64,000 nucleotides of DNA from Prevotella fusca JCM 17724 (GCF_001262015.1 NZ_CP012075.1:1278501-1342500); one strand, 5' to 3'; positions 1 through 9,010 are shown, numbered from the stretch's first letter. The notes: a model not told the origin generated them from the letters alone. Numbers and translations: made by a program.

Positions 1-356
1 TTATTCTCTTCATAGCGATGTATGGAGTTTTCTATCTTTGCCGTAGAAGCAGCCGTCTCTGCACGCTGCTCCTCTGATGGAGCAGTGTTCTGTGCAAAAT
101 AGTCCGACAGCCTGCCCATCTCCTCGCGGGTCTGTTCCTCCTCGTGTGCCTTGTCGCCCAATTCATAGGCTTTGAGCTTGTTTTCGGTGAGCTTTTCTGT
201 CGTTGCCTGCGGGATGCTGTCATTGAGTCCCTGCTCCGCTGCAGTCTTATCCTTGCCCGACGGTGCGAAGATAAACCACATTGAGAGGGCAAACAGCAGT
301 CCCAGACCTCCGAAGACCAAGCCTTTCTTCATTTGTTCTTTCTGTTTATTATCCAT
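1..356 (-). CDS. traM: TraM conjugative transposon protein, N-terminal part (cut by window edge)
   Basis: The frame opens at 356 with MDNKQKEQMKKG and stays open for 118 residues to base 1, so the 3' end lies outside the window. A single membrane helix (about residues 12-30, GLVFGGLGLLFALSMWFIF) is followed by a hydrophilic, Glu-rich stretch. Position after traL and this short cytoplasmic tail plus one helix match TraM of CTnDOT-type elements, thought to be a VirB10-like channel component of the mating apparatus. It overlaps the traL stop by 8 bases, so the two are probably translationally coupled. The rest of the protein, which should carry the periplasmic domain, cannot be seen. Confidence 0.85.
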   Translation of the reverse strand, partial: MDNKQKEQMKKGLVFGGLGLLFALSMWFIFAPSGKDKTAAEQGLNDSIPQATTEKLTENKLKAYELGDKAHEEEQTREEMGRLSDYFAQNTAPSEEQRAETAASTAKIENSIHRYEEN

Positions 357-651
357 TTTCCTTGATTGTTTGATGATGTTGTAGGTAAAAATTGCCGTGT
401 AACTCTTGTAAAGTACTGTCCGTCCGTATCGGACTGTCCGTCAGCTTTCCCATGGGGATGGGTAGTTTCTCCTTCTTTGGAGGAAGGAAAAACTGTGCTA
501 TCATCCAAAGCAAGCAGAGCAGATAGATGAAACTCAGCCCATAGACGATTTCCTTTCTCTGCCTTATCGTGAGCCGTTCACACCGATGGCGGAGCCACAG
601 GTGAAAGCGCAGATAGTGACGTGAGAGTAAAAAGTTTCTTTTCCTTGCCAT
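349..651 (-). CDS. traL: TraL small membrane protein (DUF3989 type)
   Basis: A 100-residue protein with a very basic N-terminus (MARKRNFLLSRHY) and one membrane helix near residues 36-56 (IVYGLSFIYLLCLLWMIAQFF). Size, topology and position between traK and traM are those of TraL in CTnDOT-type conjugation operons. Its exact role in the mating channel is not established. It starts 4 bases after the traK stop and overlaps traM, fitting a single leftward operon. Confidence 0.85.
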   Translation of the reverse strand: MARKRNFLLSRHYLRFHLWLRHRCERLTIRQRKEIVYGLSFIYLLCLLWMIAQFFLPPKKEKLPIPMGKLTDSPIRTDSTLQELHGNFYLQHHQTIKENG

Positions 652-655
652 AGCC

Positions 656-1279
656 TTACCGTTTATAAGTCTGTATGTCCCTGTTCTCCTTGACGAGGAA
701 GTTCTCCATCAGGAAGCCTTGCGGATTGTTATCCGAACGGACAGAGTTCTGCAGCGTGCAGGTCGTAACAAGACTGCGCTCTGTAACGTTGCTCTGACGG
801 ACGATAAACTCCCGTGCATAAGTCGTTACCGCATAAGGGTAAGTATTGAAGTTGCAGTGGATAGAGTCCACCTCTATGCGCTGATTGACATTGCCCGATA
901 TGGCACGGTTATAATAGCCCTTCTCTGCCAAGTCCTTGTAATAGTTGAAAGCCGACTTGTCACACAGCACAAAGGCACGCTCCATGTTCTTCTCAATGGC
1001 ATCCTTGTCAGGCGCAATGGTGAAGAACAGCTCATGGAAGCGACGTACGTGTTCTCTTGCCTCCACGGGACGGTTTCGGCTTGCATCCTGACAGAGGGCA
1101 AGCATGAGTGACTTTCCCTGGTCAAGTACATAGATTTTCTCCCGCTGCTCCTTAGCGAAGCTGTACGAGGCATAGACAGAATAACCGCTTACTACCACAC
1201 ATACGATGGCAAAGACAAAGGCATAGAGTCTTATCTGCCTGAATGAAGTCTCGATATTACCAAGTGATTTGAATTCCAT
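656..1279 (-). CDS. traK: TraK, VirB8-like mating channel protein
   Basis: 207 residues. A short cytoplasmic segment is followed by one transmembrane helix at about residues 17-40 (LYAFVFAIVCVVVSGYSVYA), then a soluble periplasmic domain. This bitopic layout and the sequence (FKSLGNIETSFRQIRLYA start) are typical of TraK of Bacteroides conjugative transposons, regarded as the VirB8 counterpart that nucleates channel assembly at the inner membrane. It lies between traJ and traL on the minus strand. The reading frame appears intact and full length. Confidence 0.9.
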   Translation of the reverse strand: MEFKSLGNIETSFRQIRLYAFVFAIVCVVVSGYSVYASYSFAKEQREKIYVLDQGKSLMLALCQDASRNRPVEAREHVRRFHELFFTIAPDKDAIEKNMERAFVLCDKSAFNYYKDLAEKGYYNRAISGNVNQRIEVDSIHCNFNTYPYAVTTYAREFIVRQSNVTERSLVTTCTLQNSVRSDNNPQGFLMENFLVKENRDIQTYKR

Positions 1280-1324
1280 TTTTCTTTTATATCTGTTGAT
1301 TAATTAAGCATAGTTGTTCGATTT

Positions 1325-2362
1325 CTATTTTCCTTTGAGCAGTGCACCCTTGATACGTCCACCGACATTTCCCACAGCAGCACCTGCGCCAGCCATAGCA
1401 GCCTTGCCACCAGTATATGCGCCTTGCGCACCATGCTGTGCAGCTTGATTGACATTGCGACCATAAGAGCCGATACCACCACCTGCTTCGATAATCCAAC
1501 CTGCAACGGTGGGAACGCAGAAGTAACCCACGATACCGATAAGGAAGAAGACGATGTAGTACCACGTCCCCGAATCAGGCAGGTAGTTGGGGTCACTGAG
1601 CGCTTCGATGTCCTTCTGTACCATCAGCACCTGTATCTTCGTAAGCAGTGCCGTAAGGATAGAGCTGACAGGCAGCCACAGGTAGACCGATATATAGCGT
1701 GAGAACCAAGCCGTGAGCGAACCCGACAACCCGTCCCATACGGCAATGCCGAAGACTATCGGACCGAGAATGGAAAGGACGATGAGCATAAAGGTGCGCA
1801 GTGTGTCGATGATAAGCCCTGCGGCATGGAACAGCAGCTCCATGAGGTCGTGCACCATCTTCATCACCCACTGCTTGGTCTGATAGGCAGCACGCTCGGC
1901 ATACATACCCGCTATCGTCACAGCATCTTCAGGTCCGATGATACCCATTTCCTCAATCTTCTCATCGAATTTCTCGTTGGAGACAAGGTAGGCTGTTTCA
2001 GGATTCCTAAGGTAGGCTTCCTCTTGCAACTTGTCCCGCTTGGCTGTAAGTTCTGCAAGGTTCCCCTCCTGCTGATGTACCATCATCTCCGTTCCCTGCA
2101 CTACGGGCGAGAGAACGGCATTCATCGTACCCAGTACGACTGTCGGGAAGAACATGATGCAAAAGCCCAGCACAAAAGGTCGGAGAAGTGGAAAAACGTC
2201 TATCGCCTCGGCACGGGCAATGGAAGCCCATACCCGAAGAGCAATGTAAAAGAGCGCACCCAAGCCCGCAATACCCTTGGCAATGCCCGTCATCTGGGCA
2301 CAGAGCGGCATCATCTCATCATAGGTGGAGCGGAGCAGCTCATGTAAACTGGCAAAATCCAT
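1325..2362 (-). CDS. traJ: TraJ, VirB6-like polytopic channel protein
   Basis: The start is placed at MDFASLHELL (2362), because family members begin this way; an ATG two codons upstream (2368) is also possible. The protein has several hydrophobic segments (IAGLGALFYIALRVW, PFVLGFCIMFFPTVVLG, LIIDTLRTFMLIVLSILG, WYYIVFFLIGIVGYFCV) and a Gly/Ala-rich C-terminus. TraJ is the VirB6-like inner-membrane component of the CTnDOT-type mating apparatus. It lies between traI and traK and shows no break. Confidence 0.9.
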   Translation of the reverse strand: MDFASLHELLRSTYDEMMPLCAQMTGIAKGIAGLGALFYIALRVWASIARAEAIDVFPLLRPFVLGFCIMFFPTVVLGTMNAVLSPVVQGTEMMVHQQEGNLAELTAKRDKLQEEAYLRNPETAYLVSNEKFDEKIEEMGIIGPEDAVTIAGMYAERAAYQTKQWVMKMVHDLMELLFHAAGLIIDTLRTFMLIVLSILGPIVFGIAVWDGLSGSLTAWFSRYISVYLWLPVSSILTALLTKIQVLMVQKDIEALSDPNYLPDSGTWYYIVFFLIGIVGYFCVPTVAGWIIEAGGGIGSYGRNVNQAAQHGAQGAYTGGKAAMAGAGAAVGNVGGRIKGALLKGK

Positions 2363-2394
2363 AAGCAAATGTGTTTAGATGTATGAATGACCAA

Positions 2395-3024
2395 TTACCA
2401 AAACCTGTTTGCCGTATTGCCGTAGAGTGCCTTGACGGAGGCAAGGTTGTTCTTCTCCCTTGCACGCACGTAGCTCACGGAGATGTTCTTCCTTGTGTAA
2501 TACGACACGATCGAGCGGTTTTCCCTCAGTGTGGTATAAATACGGTCGATGGCCTGCATGCGCTCGTGGTCGTTCATCGAGAGGACACCCGACTTGACGA
2601 TGGACTTGAGTTCCTTGAGACTCTCACCGCTCTGCTCCAGAAGCTTGGCATAGCCCGAAGCCATCGCAGCGAGTTCCGAAGGGCGGAAGTTCTTGTCCGA
2701 GAGCATTTTCTTATACGAGGTGACGTAAATCTCCGAGATGTCGCCCACCATCAGGATGCACTCCTTGACCTTATAGGCATCTCCGATGAGATTGTTCACC
2801 TTCTTCAGGGCATCGTAATACTTCTTGGTGTCGTTGTAGAGTTTCTCCACTTCCTTGAACCCGTCCAAGGTGTTCTTCACCGTCTTGGAGGCGGTGGCTA
2901 TCTCCTTGACCGAATTGACGATGTTGCCGGCAAAATTGCCAGGGTCGGTTACTACCCACTGTGCGTGGGCTTTGGGAACAGAAAGGCTCAATCCTAAGAG
3001 AGCCATGAAAATGTACTTTTTCAT
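2395..3024 (-). CDS. traI: TraI, secreted conjugation protein (DUF4141)
   Basis: 209 residues with a cleavable signal peptide (MKKYIFMALLGLSLSVPKAHA, cut before QWVV) and a mostly helical mature domain. The sequence around QWVVTDPGNFAGNIVNSVKE is characteristic of the DUF4141/TraI family of Bacteroides conjugative transposons, often compared with VirB5. The traG stop is 27 bases upstream with no gene between, so a traH equivalent is not at that place here. The product is probably periplasmic or on the pilus. Confidence 0.9.
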   Translation of the reverse strand: MKKYIFMALLGLSLSVPKAHAQWVVTDPGNFAGNIVNSVKEIATASKTVKNTLDGFKEVEKLYNDTKKYYDALKKVNNLIGDAYKVKECILMVGDISEIYVTSYKKMLSDKNFRPSELAAMASGYAKLLEQSGESLKELKSIVKSGVLSMNDHERMQAIDRIYTTLRENRSIVSYYTRKNISVSYVRAREKNNLASVKALYGNTANRFW

Positions 3025-3051
3025 TGTTGCTATAGTTTTGATGGTTTGTAC

Positions 3052-5565
3052 TTATTTCTTTTTATTGTTTCTTTTCTCTATGGCAAGCTGACGGATAGCC
3101 GTTTCGATATCTCCACCAAGCTGTGCCGCCCTGTTCATTACCTCCACCTTCTCGGTTTCCTCCGTGGTGTAGGTCAGGTATTCCTCCATGCTCACTTCTG
3201 TGGCATAGACTGCACTCTGCATACCGCCCAAGCCTATCCACACCTCCTTGTAGAGTCGGTTCGAGTCATTGTTCTGGTTGATGGAGAGTATCTGGCTTTT
3301 TTCCTTTTCCGAAAGACCGAGCATCGCCTGTATGCCGTCGAACTTGGTCATGTACTTGCGCTGGTCAAGCAGTATCTTGCAGTCGGAGTTATTAATAATA
3401 CTTTCCTTGACAATGGGTGACTGAATGATGTCGTCCACCTCCTGCGTTACGACAATGGCTTCCCCGAAATACTTTCTCACCGTCTTATAGAGATACTTGA
3501 TGTAGTCTGCCATGTTTGCCGAAGCAATGGCTTTCCATGCTTCCTCAATGAGTATCATCTTGCGGATACCCTTTAATCGGCGCATCTTGTTGATGAAGGC
3601 TTCCATGATGATAATCGTTACCACAGGAAAGAGGTCTTTGTTGTCCTTCACTTGGTCAATCTCAAATACGATGAAGCGTTTAGATAGCAGGTCGATGTTC
3701 TTGTCCGAGTTCAGCAGGAAATCATATCGACCACCACGATAGTATTGCTTCAATGTAGTTAAGAGGTTGTTGATATTGAAGTCTGAGAGCGTTACCTTAA
3801 TGTCTCGCTTTTCCATATCCTTGCGGTACACGTCCCGCAGATACTCATAGAAGGTATTAAAACAGGGCGTAACGCTGTGGTCAGCACATATCAGCTCGAT
3901 ATAGGAGTTCACGGCTGAACCAAGTTCGCCAGCTTCAGTCTTAGTGATATGCTCATCTGCACTTTTCCAAAGTGTAAGCAGTAGCGTACAGATACTCTCC
4001 CTTTTCTCTACATCGAAGAAGTAATCATCCGTGTAGAAAGGGTTGAAGGAAATCGGACTTTCATTGGTATAGGTGAAATATACGCTGTCCTCGCCCTTGG
4101 TCTTGCGGTGGATAAGTTCACACAATCCTTGATATGAGTTACCCGTATCAACCAAGAGGACGTGCGCCCCCTGCTCGTAATACTGACGTACCATGTGGTT
4201 GGTGAAGAAACTCTTGCCACTGCCCGAAGGACCCAAGATAAACTTGTTACGGTTAGTGATGACACCCTTTTTCATCGGCAAGTCGGAAATGTCCAAGTGG
4301 ACGGGTTTTCCCGAAAGGCGGTCTGCCATCTTGATGCCAAAGGGTGAGAGCGAGTCCTTATAGTTCGTCTCTGCCGTAAAGAAGCAGAGGGCAGGCTCGA
4401 TAAAAGTATAGAATGACTCTTCCGCAGGAAAGTCTGCCGCATTGCCGGGAATGCCTGCCCAGTAGAGCGTTGCCGCATCAATGGTGTTGTGACGTGGGTG
4501 GCATTCCATAAGAGCAAGTGCAGAACCCACGTCATTCTTAATCTGGCGAAGTTCTTCCTTATCGCTGCTCCATGCCAGTACATTGAAATGAGCACGGATA
4601 GAGGTCAATCCCTGCGAGTGGGCAATATTGAGATACTCCTGTATCCACTCCTCGTTGATTTGGTTGCTACGGCTGTAGCGTGCCAATGAGTGCATGTTTC
4701 TTGCCTGTTTCTCAAAACGTTCCAAATTGGCATCGCTATCCTCGATGAAGAGGTACTGGTTATAGATATGGTTGCACGGCAGCATCAAGCCCACGGGAGA
4801 GGCAAAGGAAAGACGGCAGTCACTTCGGTCGGTCGATAATCGCTCGTATCGGCTATCCGTGCTGACCGTTGTCGGCAGGTCATCCGTGTCGGAGAGTGTG
4901 TGTAGACAAAGCATATTGTCGCCCACACGCACAAGGTCTGCGCCCAGACGGATGTCCTCCAAAGACGCGTGTCCTTCTTCCGAGAGGGAGAAATAACGGT
5001 CCAAGAGTCCACCCTTTTCATTTGTGCCAACCAACTCTTCCTCTGTCATGCGGACAATCCTTAGCTGCTCGGTGTCGTTGATGATGCGCTCGAACTGATC
5101 GACGGCTTCCATGAACTTCATCACCTCGTCCTTGTTGGTAATCTCCTTGGGAATAAGGTGCCCACGGCAGAGTGAAGAGAAATTACTCTGCTGTGCCATA
5201 CGCTGCTTGTTCGTCTTGGTAAGGAAGAGATAGACTGAGTGGTGGAGATACGGACGTTCGTTGAAGTGCCGTTCAGAGGAACGGGCAAGGAAGCTCAATC
5301 CACCATCGGAGAGCTTTCCTTGATAGTCTTCCTTAATGAACCAGTCCTGCTTGTGTACGATGCTGTAATTGGGTAGCACTTTTATAGCCTTATGCCAGGC
5401 AGAGTGCATTGCCTCGTATTCTGTAGAAGTGACGGTAAAGAGTTCGGGCAGCTCCACTCGGAAAGCCACCGTGATGTCAGCATCTTTGCTCACCATGCAG
5501 CCCTGCTCGATGGAGAGTAGCGGGAACTTCGATTCCAAAGTTGTTATCTTGCTTTTATTTCTCAT
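3052..5565 (-). CDS. traG: TraG, VirB4-type conjugation ATPase
   Basis: 837 residues, the usual size for VirB4-like ATPases of CTnDOT-type elements (in that nomenclature TraG is VirB4, not VirD4). The Walker A motif GPSGSGKSF is near residue 450, and a Walker B region with MILIEEAWKAI is about 220 residues later. It should power substrate transfer and pilus biogenesis at the inner membrane. The start overlaps the traF stop by 4 bases. The frame is intact. Confidence 0.95.
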   Translation of the reverse strand: MRNKSKITTLESKFPLLSIEQGCMVSKDADITVAFRVELPELFTVTSTEYEAMHSAWHKAIKVLPNYSIVHKQDWFIKEDYQGKLSDGGLSFLARSSERHFNERPYLHHSVYLFLTKTNKQRMAQQSNFSSLCRGHLIPKEITNKDEVMKFMEAVDQFERIINDTEQLRIVRMTEEELVGTNEKGGLLDRYFSLSEEGHASLEDIRLGADLVRVGDNMLCLHTLSDTDDLPTTVSTDSRYERLSTDRSDCRLSFASPVGLMLPCNHIYNQYLFIEDSDANLERFEKQARNMHSLARYSRSNQINEEWIQEYLNIAHSQGLTSIRAHFNVLAWSSDKEELRQIKNDVGSALALMECHPRHNTIDAATLYWAGIPGNAADFPAEESFYTFIEPALCFFTAETNYKDSLSPFGIKMADRLSGKPVHLDISDLPMKKGVITNRNKFILGPSGSGKSFFTNHMVRQYYEQGAHVLLVDTGNSYQGLCELIHRKTKGEDSVYFTYTNESPISFNPFYTDDYFFDVEKRESICTLLLTLWKSADEHITKTEAGELGSAVNSYIELICADHSVTPCFNTFYEYLRDVYRKDMEKRDIKVTLSDFNINNLLTTLKQYYRGGRYDFLLNSDKNIDLLSKRFIVFEIDQVKDNKDLFPVVTIIIMEAFINKMRRLKGIRKMILIEEAWKAIASANMADYIKYLYKTVRKYFGEAIVVTQEVDDIIQSPIVKESIINNSDCKILLDQRKYMTKFDGIQAMLGLSEKEKSQILSINQNNDSNRLYKEVWIGLGGMQSAVYATEVSMEEYLTYTTEETEKVEVMNRAAQLGGDIETAIRQLAIEKRNNKKK

Positions 5566-5897
5566 TTCTTCGCTTTCTTTGGTTGAAGATTACGGATAAG
5601 GTGGAAGACCGTACGGCGGTTCACAAGGTAGCGTGGGTGCATACGCACTGCTCCTTTTTTCATCAGCCCATATTGCCCGTACTTTCTATTCATGGTGAAC
5701 GTTTGCCACACCACTATGGTGGCACCCACTACACCTATGACAAGACAGGCTATCTGACTGATGCCGCAGAGATAGAGAATGACCACGAGAATGAAGACTG
5801 CCAGCAGCCCTCCTGCAAAGAGGAAGAGGTACTGTGCCTTTAAGCCCTTGAACTCTACCGTCCGGCCTACACCCTTGTTGATCTCAAATGCTGCCAT
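5562..5897 (-). CDS. traF: TraF, small membrane protein (DUF4133)
   Basis: 111 residues with two adjacent hydrophobic segments (AQYLFLFAGGLLAVFILVVIL and CLVIGVVGATIVVW) and a basic C-terminus. The opening (FEINKGVGRTVEFKGLKAQY) is typical of the DUF4133/TraF family, the VirB3-like partner of TraG. It overlaps traG by 4 bases and follows traE by 4 bases, giving tight coupling inside the transfer operon. Confidence 0.9.
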   Translation of the reverse strand: MAAFEINKGVGRTVEFKGLKAQYLFLFAGGLLAVFILVVILYLCGISQIACLVIGVVGATIVVWQTFTMNRKYGQYGLMKKGAVRMHPRYLVNRRTVFHLIRNLQPKKAKK

Positions 5898-5901
5898 CGT
5901 C

Positions 5902-6201
5902 TTACAGGAAGAAACTTCTCAGGATAGTGGCTGCCACGATGAGGAAGATACACGCACCGAACCAAGAGGCTGCGGTCTTGCTCGTATCGGGGTCACCACT
6001 TGAGAACTTGTTATAGACTTTTATTCCTCCTATCAACCCCACTACCGCCCCTACGGCATAGATGAGTTTCGTGCCGGGATCGAAGTAGGAGGTTACCATT
6101 TTTGTAGCTTCATTGATACCGGCAATACCATTGCCTTGTGCGTATGCTCCTATGGTGGCAGTCATCAGCAGGAGCATCATCAGTGTAATTTTTTTGTTCA
6201 T
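5902..6201 (-). CDS. traE: TraE, small membrane protein (DUF4134, VirB2-like)
   Basis: 99 residues with a signal peptide (MNKKITLMMLLLMTATIGAYAQ), then GNGIAGINEATKMVTSYFDPG and two membrane segments (LIYAVGAVVGLIGGIKVYNKF and SWFGACIFLIVAATILRSFF). This layout is the DUF4134/TraE family, proposed as the pilin-like VirB2 counterpart. It is followed at once by traF, and 133 bases separate it from the upstream traD-like gene. Confidence 0.9.
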   Translation of the reverse strand: MNKKITLMMLLLMTATIGAYAQGNGIAGINEATKMVTSYFDPGTKLIYAVGAVVGLIGGIKVYNKFSSGDPDTSKTAASWFGACIFLIVAATILRSFFL

Positions 6202-6334
6202 TTGTATGTTATAATTTTAAGTGTGATAAAATTGCTTGTTCTTAAAAGGAAGGGGAAAGAGAGGCACATTTTCATGTGGAAACCTTGTAGCTGTTAATGC
6301 GCCGTTTTCTTTTCCCGCTTCCATCGTTGATTGT

Positions 6335-7105
6335 TTACAGATAATATGAAAGAGGCTTGTCGTCGTCATTATCGGATGAAGTGTCAGAAGCGCTTGAATC
6401 TGCCGGTATTGAGTTTTGAGAAAACAACATTGCTTGTTGCTCACTTTGTTCTTCCGCTTTACGGATTTTCTCCAATAGCGAAGTTTGCTCACCCTGCATC
6501 TTGGCGATGTTCTCCTTGTACTTATCCAATAGATCTGAGTCTTGAAGCTGCCGAATGGTCTCTTTGACTTCTTTCTCATCAGCCTCCTCACAGTTCTTTG
6601 CCCATTTTTGCAGGCGGACTAAGTCACGTGCGAGGACGGACTGCCCTGACATCTCGGTTTCGTCCGATGTGGACTCAATGGGCAGAATTAATTCCTCACG
6701 GGCGACCTCATCCTCATCAACTCGCTCCATCTCGAAATCAACGTCCATCTCGTTGTCCTCTTCCTTCATGTCCTCTTTCTTTTCGGAGTTCTGAGGTGCA
6801 AAATTATTACTATTCTGCTCTGAATTTTCAGATGAAGAAGCAGAGGGAACTTGTGGGATAATAGGGGAAATGGAACGGCTTTTGCCAATCAGTACAAACT
6901 CGGATTGATCTTCTTTTGCTTCTCCTTTTTGTCCGTCTTTTTCCTTCGTCGCTTCATTCTCCTTAGTCTGCTCATTGCCCTTTTTATTTTTCTTGATAAG
7001 GATGCCATACGGAGATACATACCGCATATAGAAGTACAGGATACCCAGCATTATCCAAATGATGATGAGTATCAGTATAAAACTGAAAAGTATTGTTTCC
7101 ATCAT
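6335..7105 (-). CDS. TraD-like conjugation protein (DUF4122 type)
   Basis: 256 residues. One N-terminal membrane helix (ETILFSFILILIIIWIMLGILYF, residues 3-25) is followed by a long, highly charged, low-complexity cytoplasmic region rich in Glu, Ser and Asn, with a predicted coiled coil near residues 165-220. Its place between the DUF3408 gene and traE matches the DUF4122/TraD-like protein of Bacteroides conjugative elements, whose function is unknown. The second codon is also ATG, so the start could be one codon later. It overlaps the upstream gene by 4 bases. A 124-residue minus-strand frame covering its end (6217-6591) is a shadow. Confidence 0.75.
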   Translation of the reverse strand: MMETILFSFILILIIIWIMLGILYFYMRYVSPYGILIKKNKKGNEQTKENEATKEKDGQKGEAKEDQSEFVLIGKSRSISPIIPQVPSASSSENSEQNSNNFAPQNSEKKEDMKEEDNEMDVDFEMERVDEDEVAREELILPIESTSDETEMSGQSVLARDLVRLQKWAKNCEEADEKEVKETIRQLQDSDLLDKYKENIAKMQGEQTSLLEKIRKAEEQSEQQAMLFSQNSIPADSSASDTSSDNDDDKPLSYYL

Positions 7106-7629
7106 AGTGTTATTGTTGTCTTGCGTCTTTGTTTTGCTGCCGCACTGTTGAGCAATTCCAAATGTTCACGCAGGTGTTCCCTAAGAATGTTGTCTATATA
7201 TGCGGCTATGGAAACACGCTCCCCCAAGTCCTGCAACACGTTGCGCAGGTTCTGCAGCGTTTCCAGATTAATGGAGAAGGCTGTCCGCATTTGGGAGCGG
7301 ACGGGATGAAAGTACAGGGAACGGTAGTCCTCTATGGAAAGGGAGGACACGCCGGGCTTTTCCATTCTCGGCTTCCTTTCCCGTTTCTGTTCCGTGTTCC
7401 CCGTTTCCTCTCTTTCTATTTCATCTACCAGTTTTTCTTTTGCTGTTTTCGTTTCTTTCGTCTCTTCTAAATTATTGTCTTCCTCCCCTGATGTTGCTGG
7501 GGAGGACTCAGTATCCTCGGAAGGGTCGAAGGAGTTTGGTATCGTGACAGGTTTTACCACGACATTGTCCTCTGCCATTTTCTTCAGCTTGTTTTCCAGC
7601 TGTTGCTTTCTTTCCTCAATCGTTGCCAT
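7102..7629 (-). CDS. DUF3408-type conjugation accessory protein (TraB/TraC-like)
   Basis: 175 residues. A Glu-rich variable N-terminal half ends in a conserved C-terminal domain (about residues 95-160: SSLSIEDYRSLYFHPVRSQM, then INLETLQNLRNVLQDLGERV and a C-terminal helix). This DUF3408 domain resembles small ribbon-helix-helix-like DNA-binding or partition partner proteins and is regularly found right after traA in CTnDOT-like operons. It overlaps traA by 14 bases, supporting joint expression with the ParA-like protein. The function is inferred from context only. Confidence 0.75.
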   Translation of the reverse strand: MATIEERKQQLENKLKKMAEDNVVVKPVTIPNSFDPSEDTESSPATSGEEDNNLEETKETKTAKEKLVDEIEREETGNTEQKRERKPRMEKPGVSSLSIEDYRSLYFHPVRSQMRTAFSINLETLQNLRNVLQDLGERVSIAAYIDNILREHLREHLELLNSAAAKQRRKTTITL

Positions 7630-8419
7630 TTTCTGTTTTCGTTTTTAGTTTGAGACGTTGAATTATCTCATTGACGAGTTCGTCCAGCCCTGTACCCATT
7701 CGTAATCCCCTTGCAGGGGGCTGATAGGTAGAGCGGAACACTCCGCGCAATCCGTATGTGGAAAGTTCGTGAGAGAAGCGGTGCGTGGCATATACATAGC
7801 CGGGCAGGAGCGTGAGTTCGTATTCATGGATGAGCTTTGTATATTCGTCGATGATGATGTTCCTTACTATTCTGTCCACCTTGTTCCAGAACAGGATAAT
7901 GTCCTTTATCCGGGAGTCGGACATCGAAACTCCAATCTCCGTGATAGTCTTGGCGTATGCCAGACATGAAACCAGCGACTGAATATCGGCTTCAATCGGA
8001 GAAAGGATATAGTCCATCTGAAGGGACAGTTCCATCAGTTCGGTTGTCCCAGCATGCCCCGGGAAATCAAATATAACCAACTGGTACTTCTCGTTGCTGA
8101 TACCGTCGATTTTACTTCGTGCAGTCCTGACGGCTTCCTTGGGTGCAGACTTGTAAATTCTGTATGCTTTTTTGCCGAGGTGATGAAAGTACTCCTGCAT
8201 GGATTTGGAAAGCTCTTCGCTCTCCTGAACGATACTTTTCTCACGTTCCCTCAGTTTGTAGAAAGAGTCTTGCGACAGGTCGCAGTCCATCACGAAGAGG
8301 TTGATGCCTTGTTCGTAGTACAATATGCTACTTACGATTTCGGCAAGAGTACTTTTTCCCACTCCTCCCTTTTGGGAAGAGAAGCCCAGAAAAAGGGGGC
8401 GTTGTTCTTTGTTCTCCAT
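7616..8419 (-). CDS. traA: TraA, ParA-family ATPase
   Basis: 267 residues. A deviant Walker A motif SQKGGVGKST occurs near residues 15-24 and a second ParA motif is LVIFDFPGHAG near residue 115. This is a ParA/MinD-type ATPase and stands first in the leftward transfer operon, as traA does in CTnDOT. It probably acts with the DUF3408 protein encoded next. About 590 bases separate its start from mobA on the other strand. No convincing TAnnTTTG promoter was found directly upstream, but a palindrome lies at 8581-8592. Confidence 0.9.
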   Translation of the reverse strand: MENKEQRPLFLGFSSQKGGVGKSTLAEIVSSILYYEQGINLFVMDCDLSQDSFYKLREREKSIVQESEELSKSMQEYFHHLGKKAYRIYKSAPKEAVRTARSKIDGISNEKYQLVIFDFPGHAGTTELMELSLQMDYILSPIEADIQSLVSCLAYAKTITEIGVSMSDSRIKDIILFWNKVDRIVRNIIIDEYTKLIHEYELTLLPGYVYATHRFSHELSTYGLRGVFRSTYQPPARGLRMGTGLDELVNEIIQRLKLKTKTENGND

Positions 8420-8580
8420 AATGATAATTTCTTAGTTCATATTATTTGTCTATTTGATGTTTGGATATTCTCTCATTATTAAGAGTCATCAGCAGACAGT
8501 TTGCTCTGACTGCGTATGGTTCGGGCGATAGTCCAAAAGGACGATTTCAAGTTCTTACAATTTGTTGTATTGACAATAGT

Positions 8581-8592
8581 TTGTCATGACAA
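8581..8592. promoter_or_regulatory. Perfect 12-bp palindrome, possible operator for the tra operon
   Basis: TTGTCATGACAA is its own reverse complement and sits about 160 bases before the traA start. Further TTGT and ACAAT half-sites lie on both sides between 8560 and 8625, giving a repeated operator-like look. CTnDOT tra expression is known to depend on proteins acting upstream of traA, so this is a plausible binding site. No regulator is identified here. Confidence 0.35.
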
Positions 8593-8810
8593 TAAATTGT
8601 TATGAATATGTATTGTTCCTTCTTTTCATCTTTGGTGCAAGCAGGCGGTAATATGATATATCTTTTGCTTGTGTTATCATACCATTGTTCGCTCGTTCTG
8701 ATTGCAAAATAAATGATATTTCTGCTGATTTTATTACAACGATGAAGTGTAGGGAAATACGAGGAAAAAGAGTAAATATCTCTGATAATGAGATATTTGA
8801 AAATCTGCCG

Positions 8811-8818
8811 TAACTTTG
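8811..8818 (+). promoter_or_regulatory. Possible -7 box for the mob operon
   Basis: TAACTTTG matches the Bacteroidetes -7 consensus TAnnTTTG. At the right distance upstream the sequence is ATG rather than TTG, so the -33 half is weak. A start near 8825 would give a leader of about 185 bases containing the hairpin at 8904-8958. Confidence 0.4.
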
Positions 8819-8903
8819 CAGGCGAGAATAATACATGGAGGTAACATCCCGAAGCAGACACCCCAAAAGGGTGGATACTTCAATCGTATCAACTCTTGAT
8901 ATT

Positions 8904-8958
8904 GGCAAGGTGTGTCTTTGTCCGACAAACTCCGTTTTTGCCGACAAAGACCCTTGCC
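8904..8958. repeat. Imperfect hairpin before mobA, candidate oriT
   Basis: The left arm GGCAAGG, three unpaired bases, then GTCTTTGTC (8904-8922) pairs with GACAAAGACCCTTGCC... on the right (8943-8958), making a 16-bp stem with a 3-base bulge and a 20-base loop. It lies 50 bases before mobA, a usual place for the relaxase target of mobilization regions. A smaller CACCC/GGGTG hairpin sits nearby (8861-8875). No nick consensus was recognised, so a regulatory leader role is equally possible. Confidence 0.4.
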
Positions 8959-9010
8959 CCAAAGGGGAGAGAATTACTCCAAAGTCGTAATTAGATTAAG
9001 GATAAAAACA

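Larger units (their letters stand above)
8420..9010. other. Divergent tra/mob intergenic region
   Basis: 591 bases with no supportable gene. It holds a 12-bp palindrome inside a cluster of TTGT/ACAA half-sites (8560-8625), a possible rightward -7 box and a large imperfect hairpin just before mobA. An upstream extension of the mobA frame to 8912 is open but crosses the hairpin and is unlikely to be coding. This is where the transfer origin and transfer operon control would be expected in a CTnDOT-like element. Confidence 0.6.

Noticed and set aside
6217..6591. 124-residue minus-strand frame overlapping the end of the TraD-like gene
   Set aside because: Basic, low-quality frame in the shadow of a better gene; no family features.
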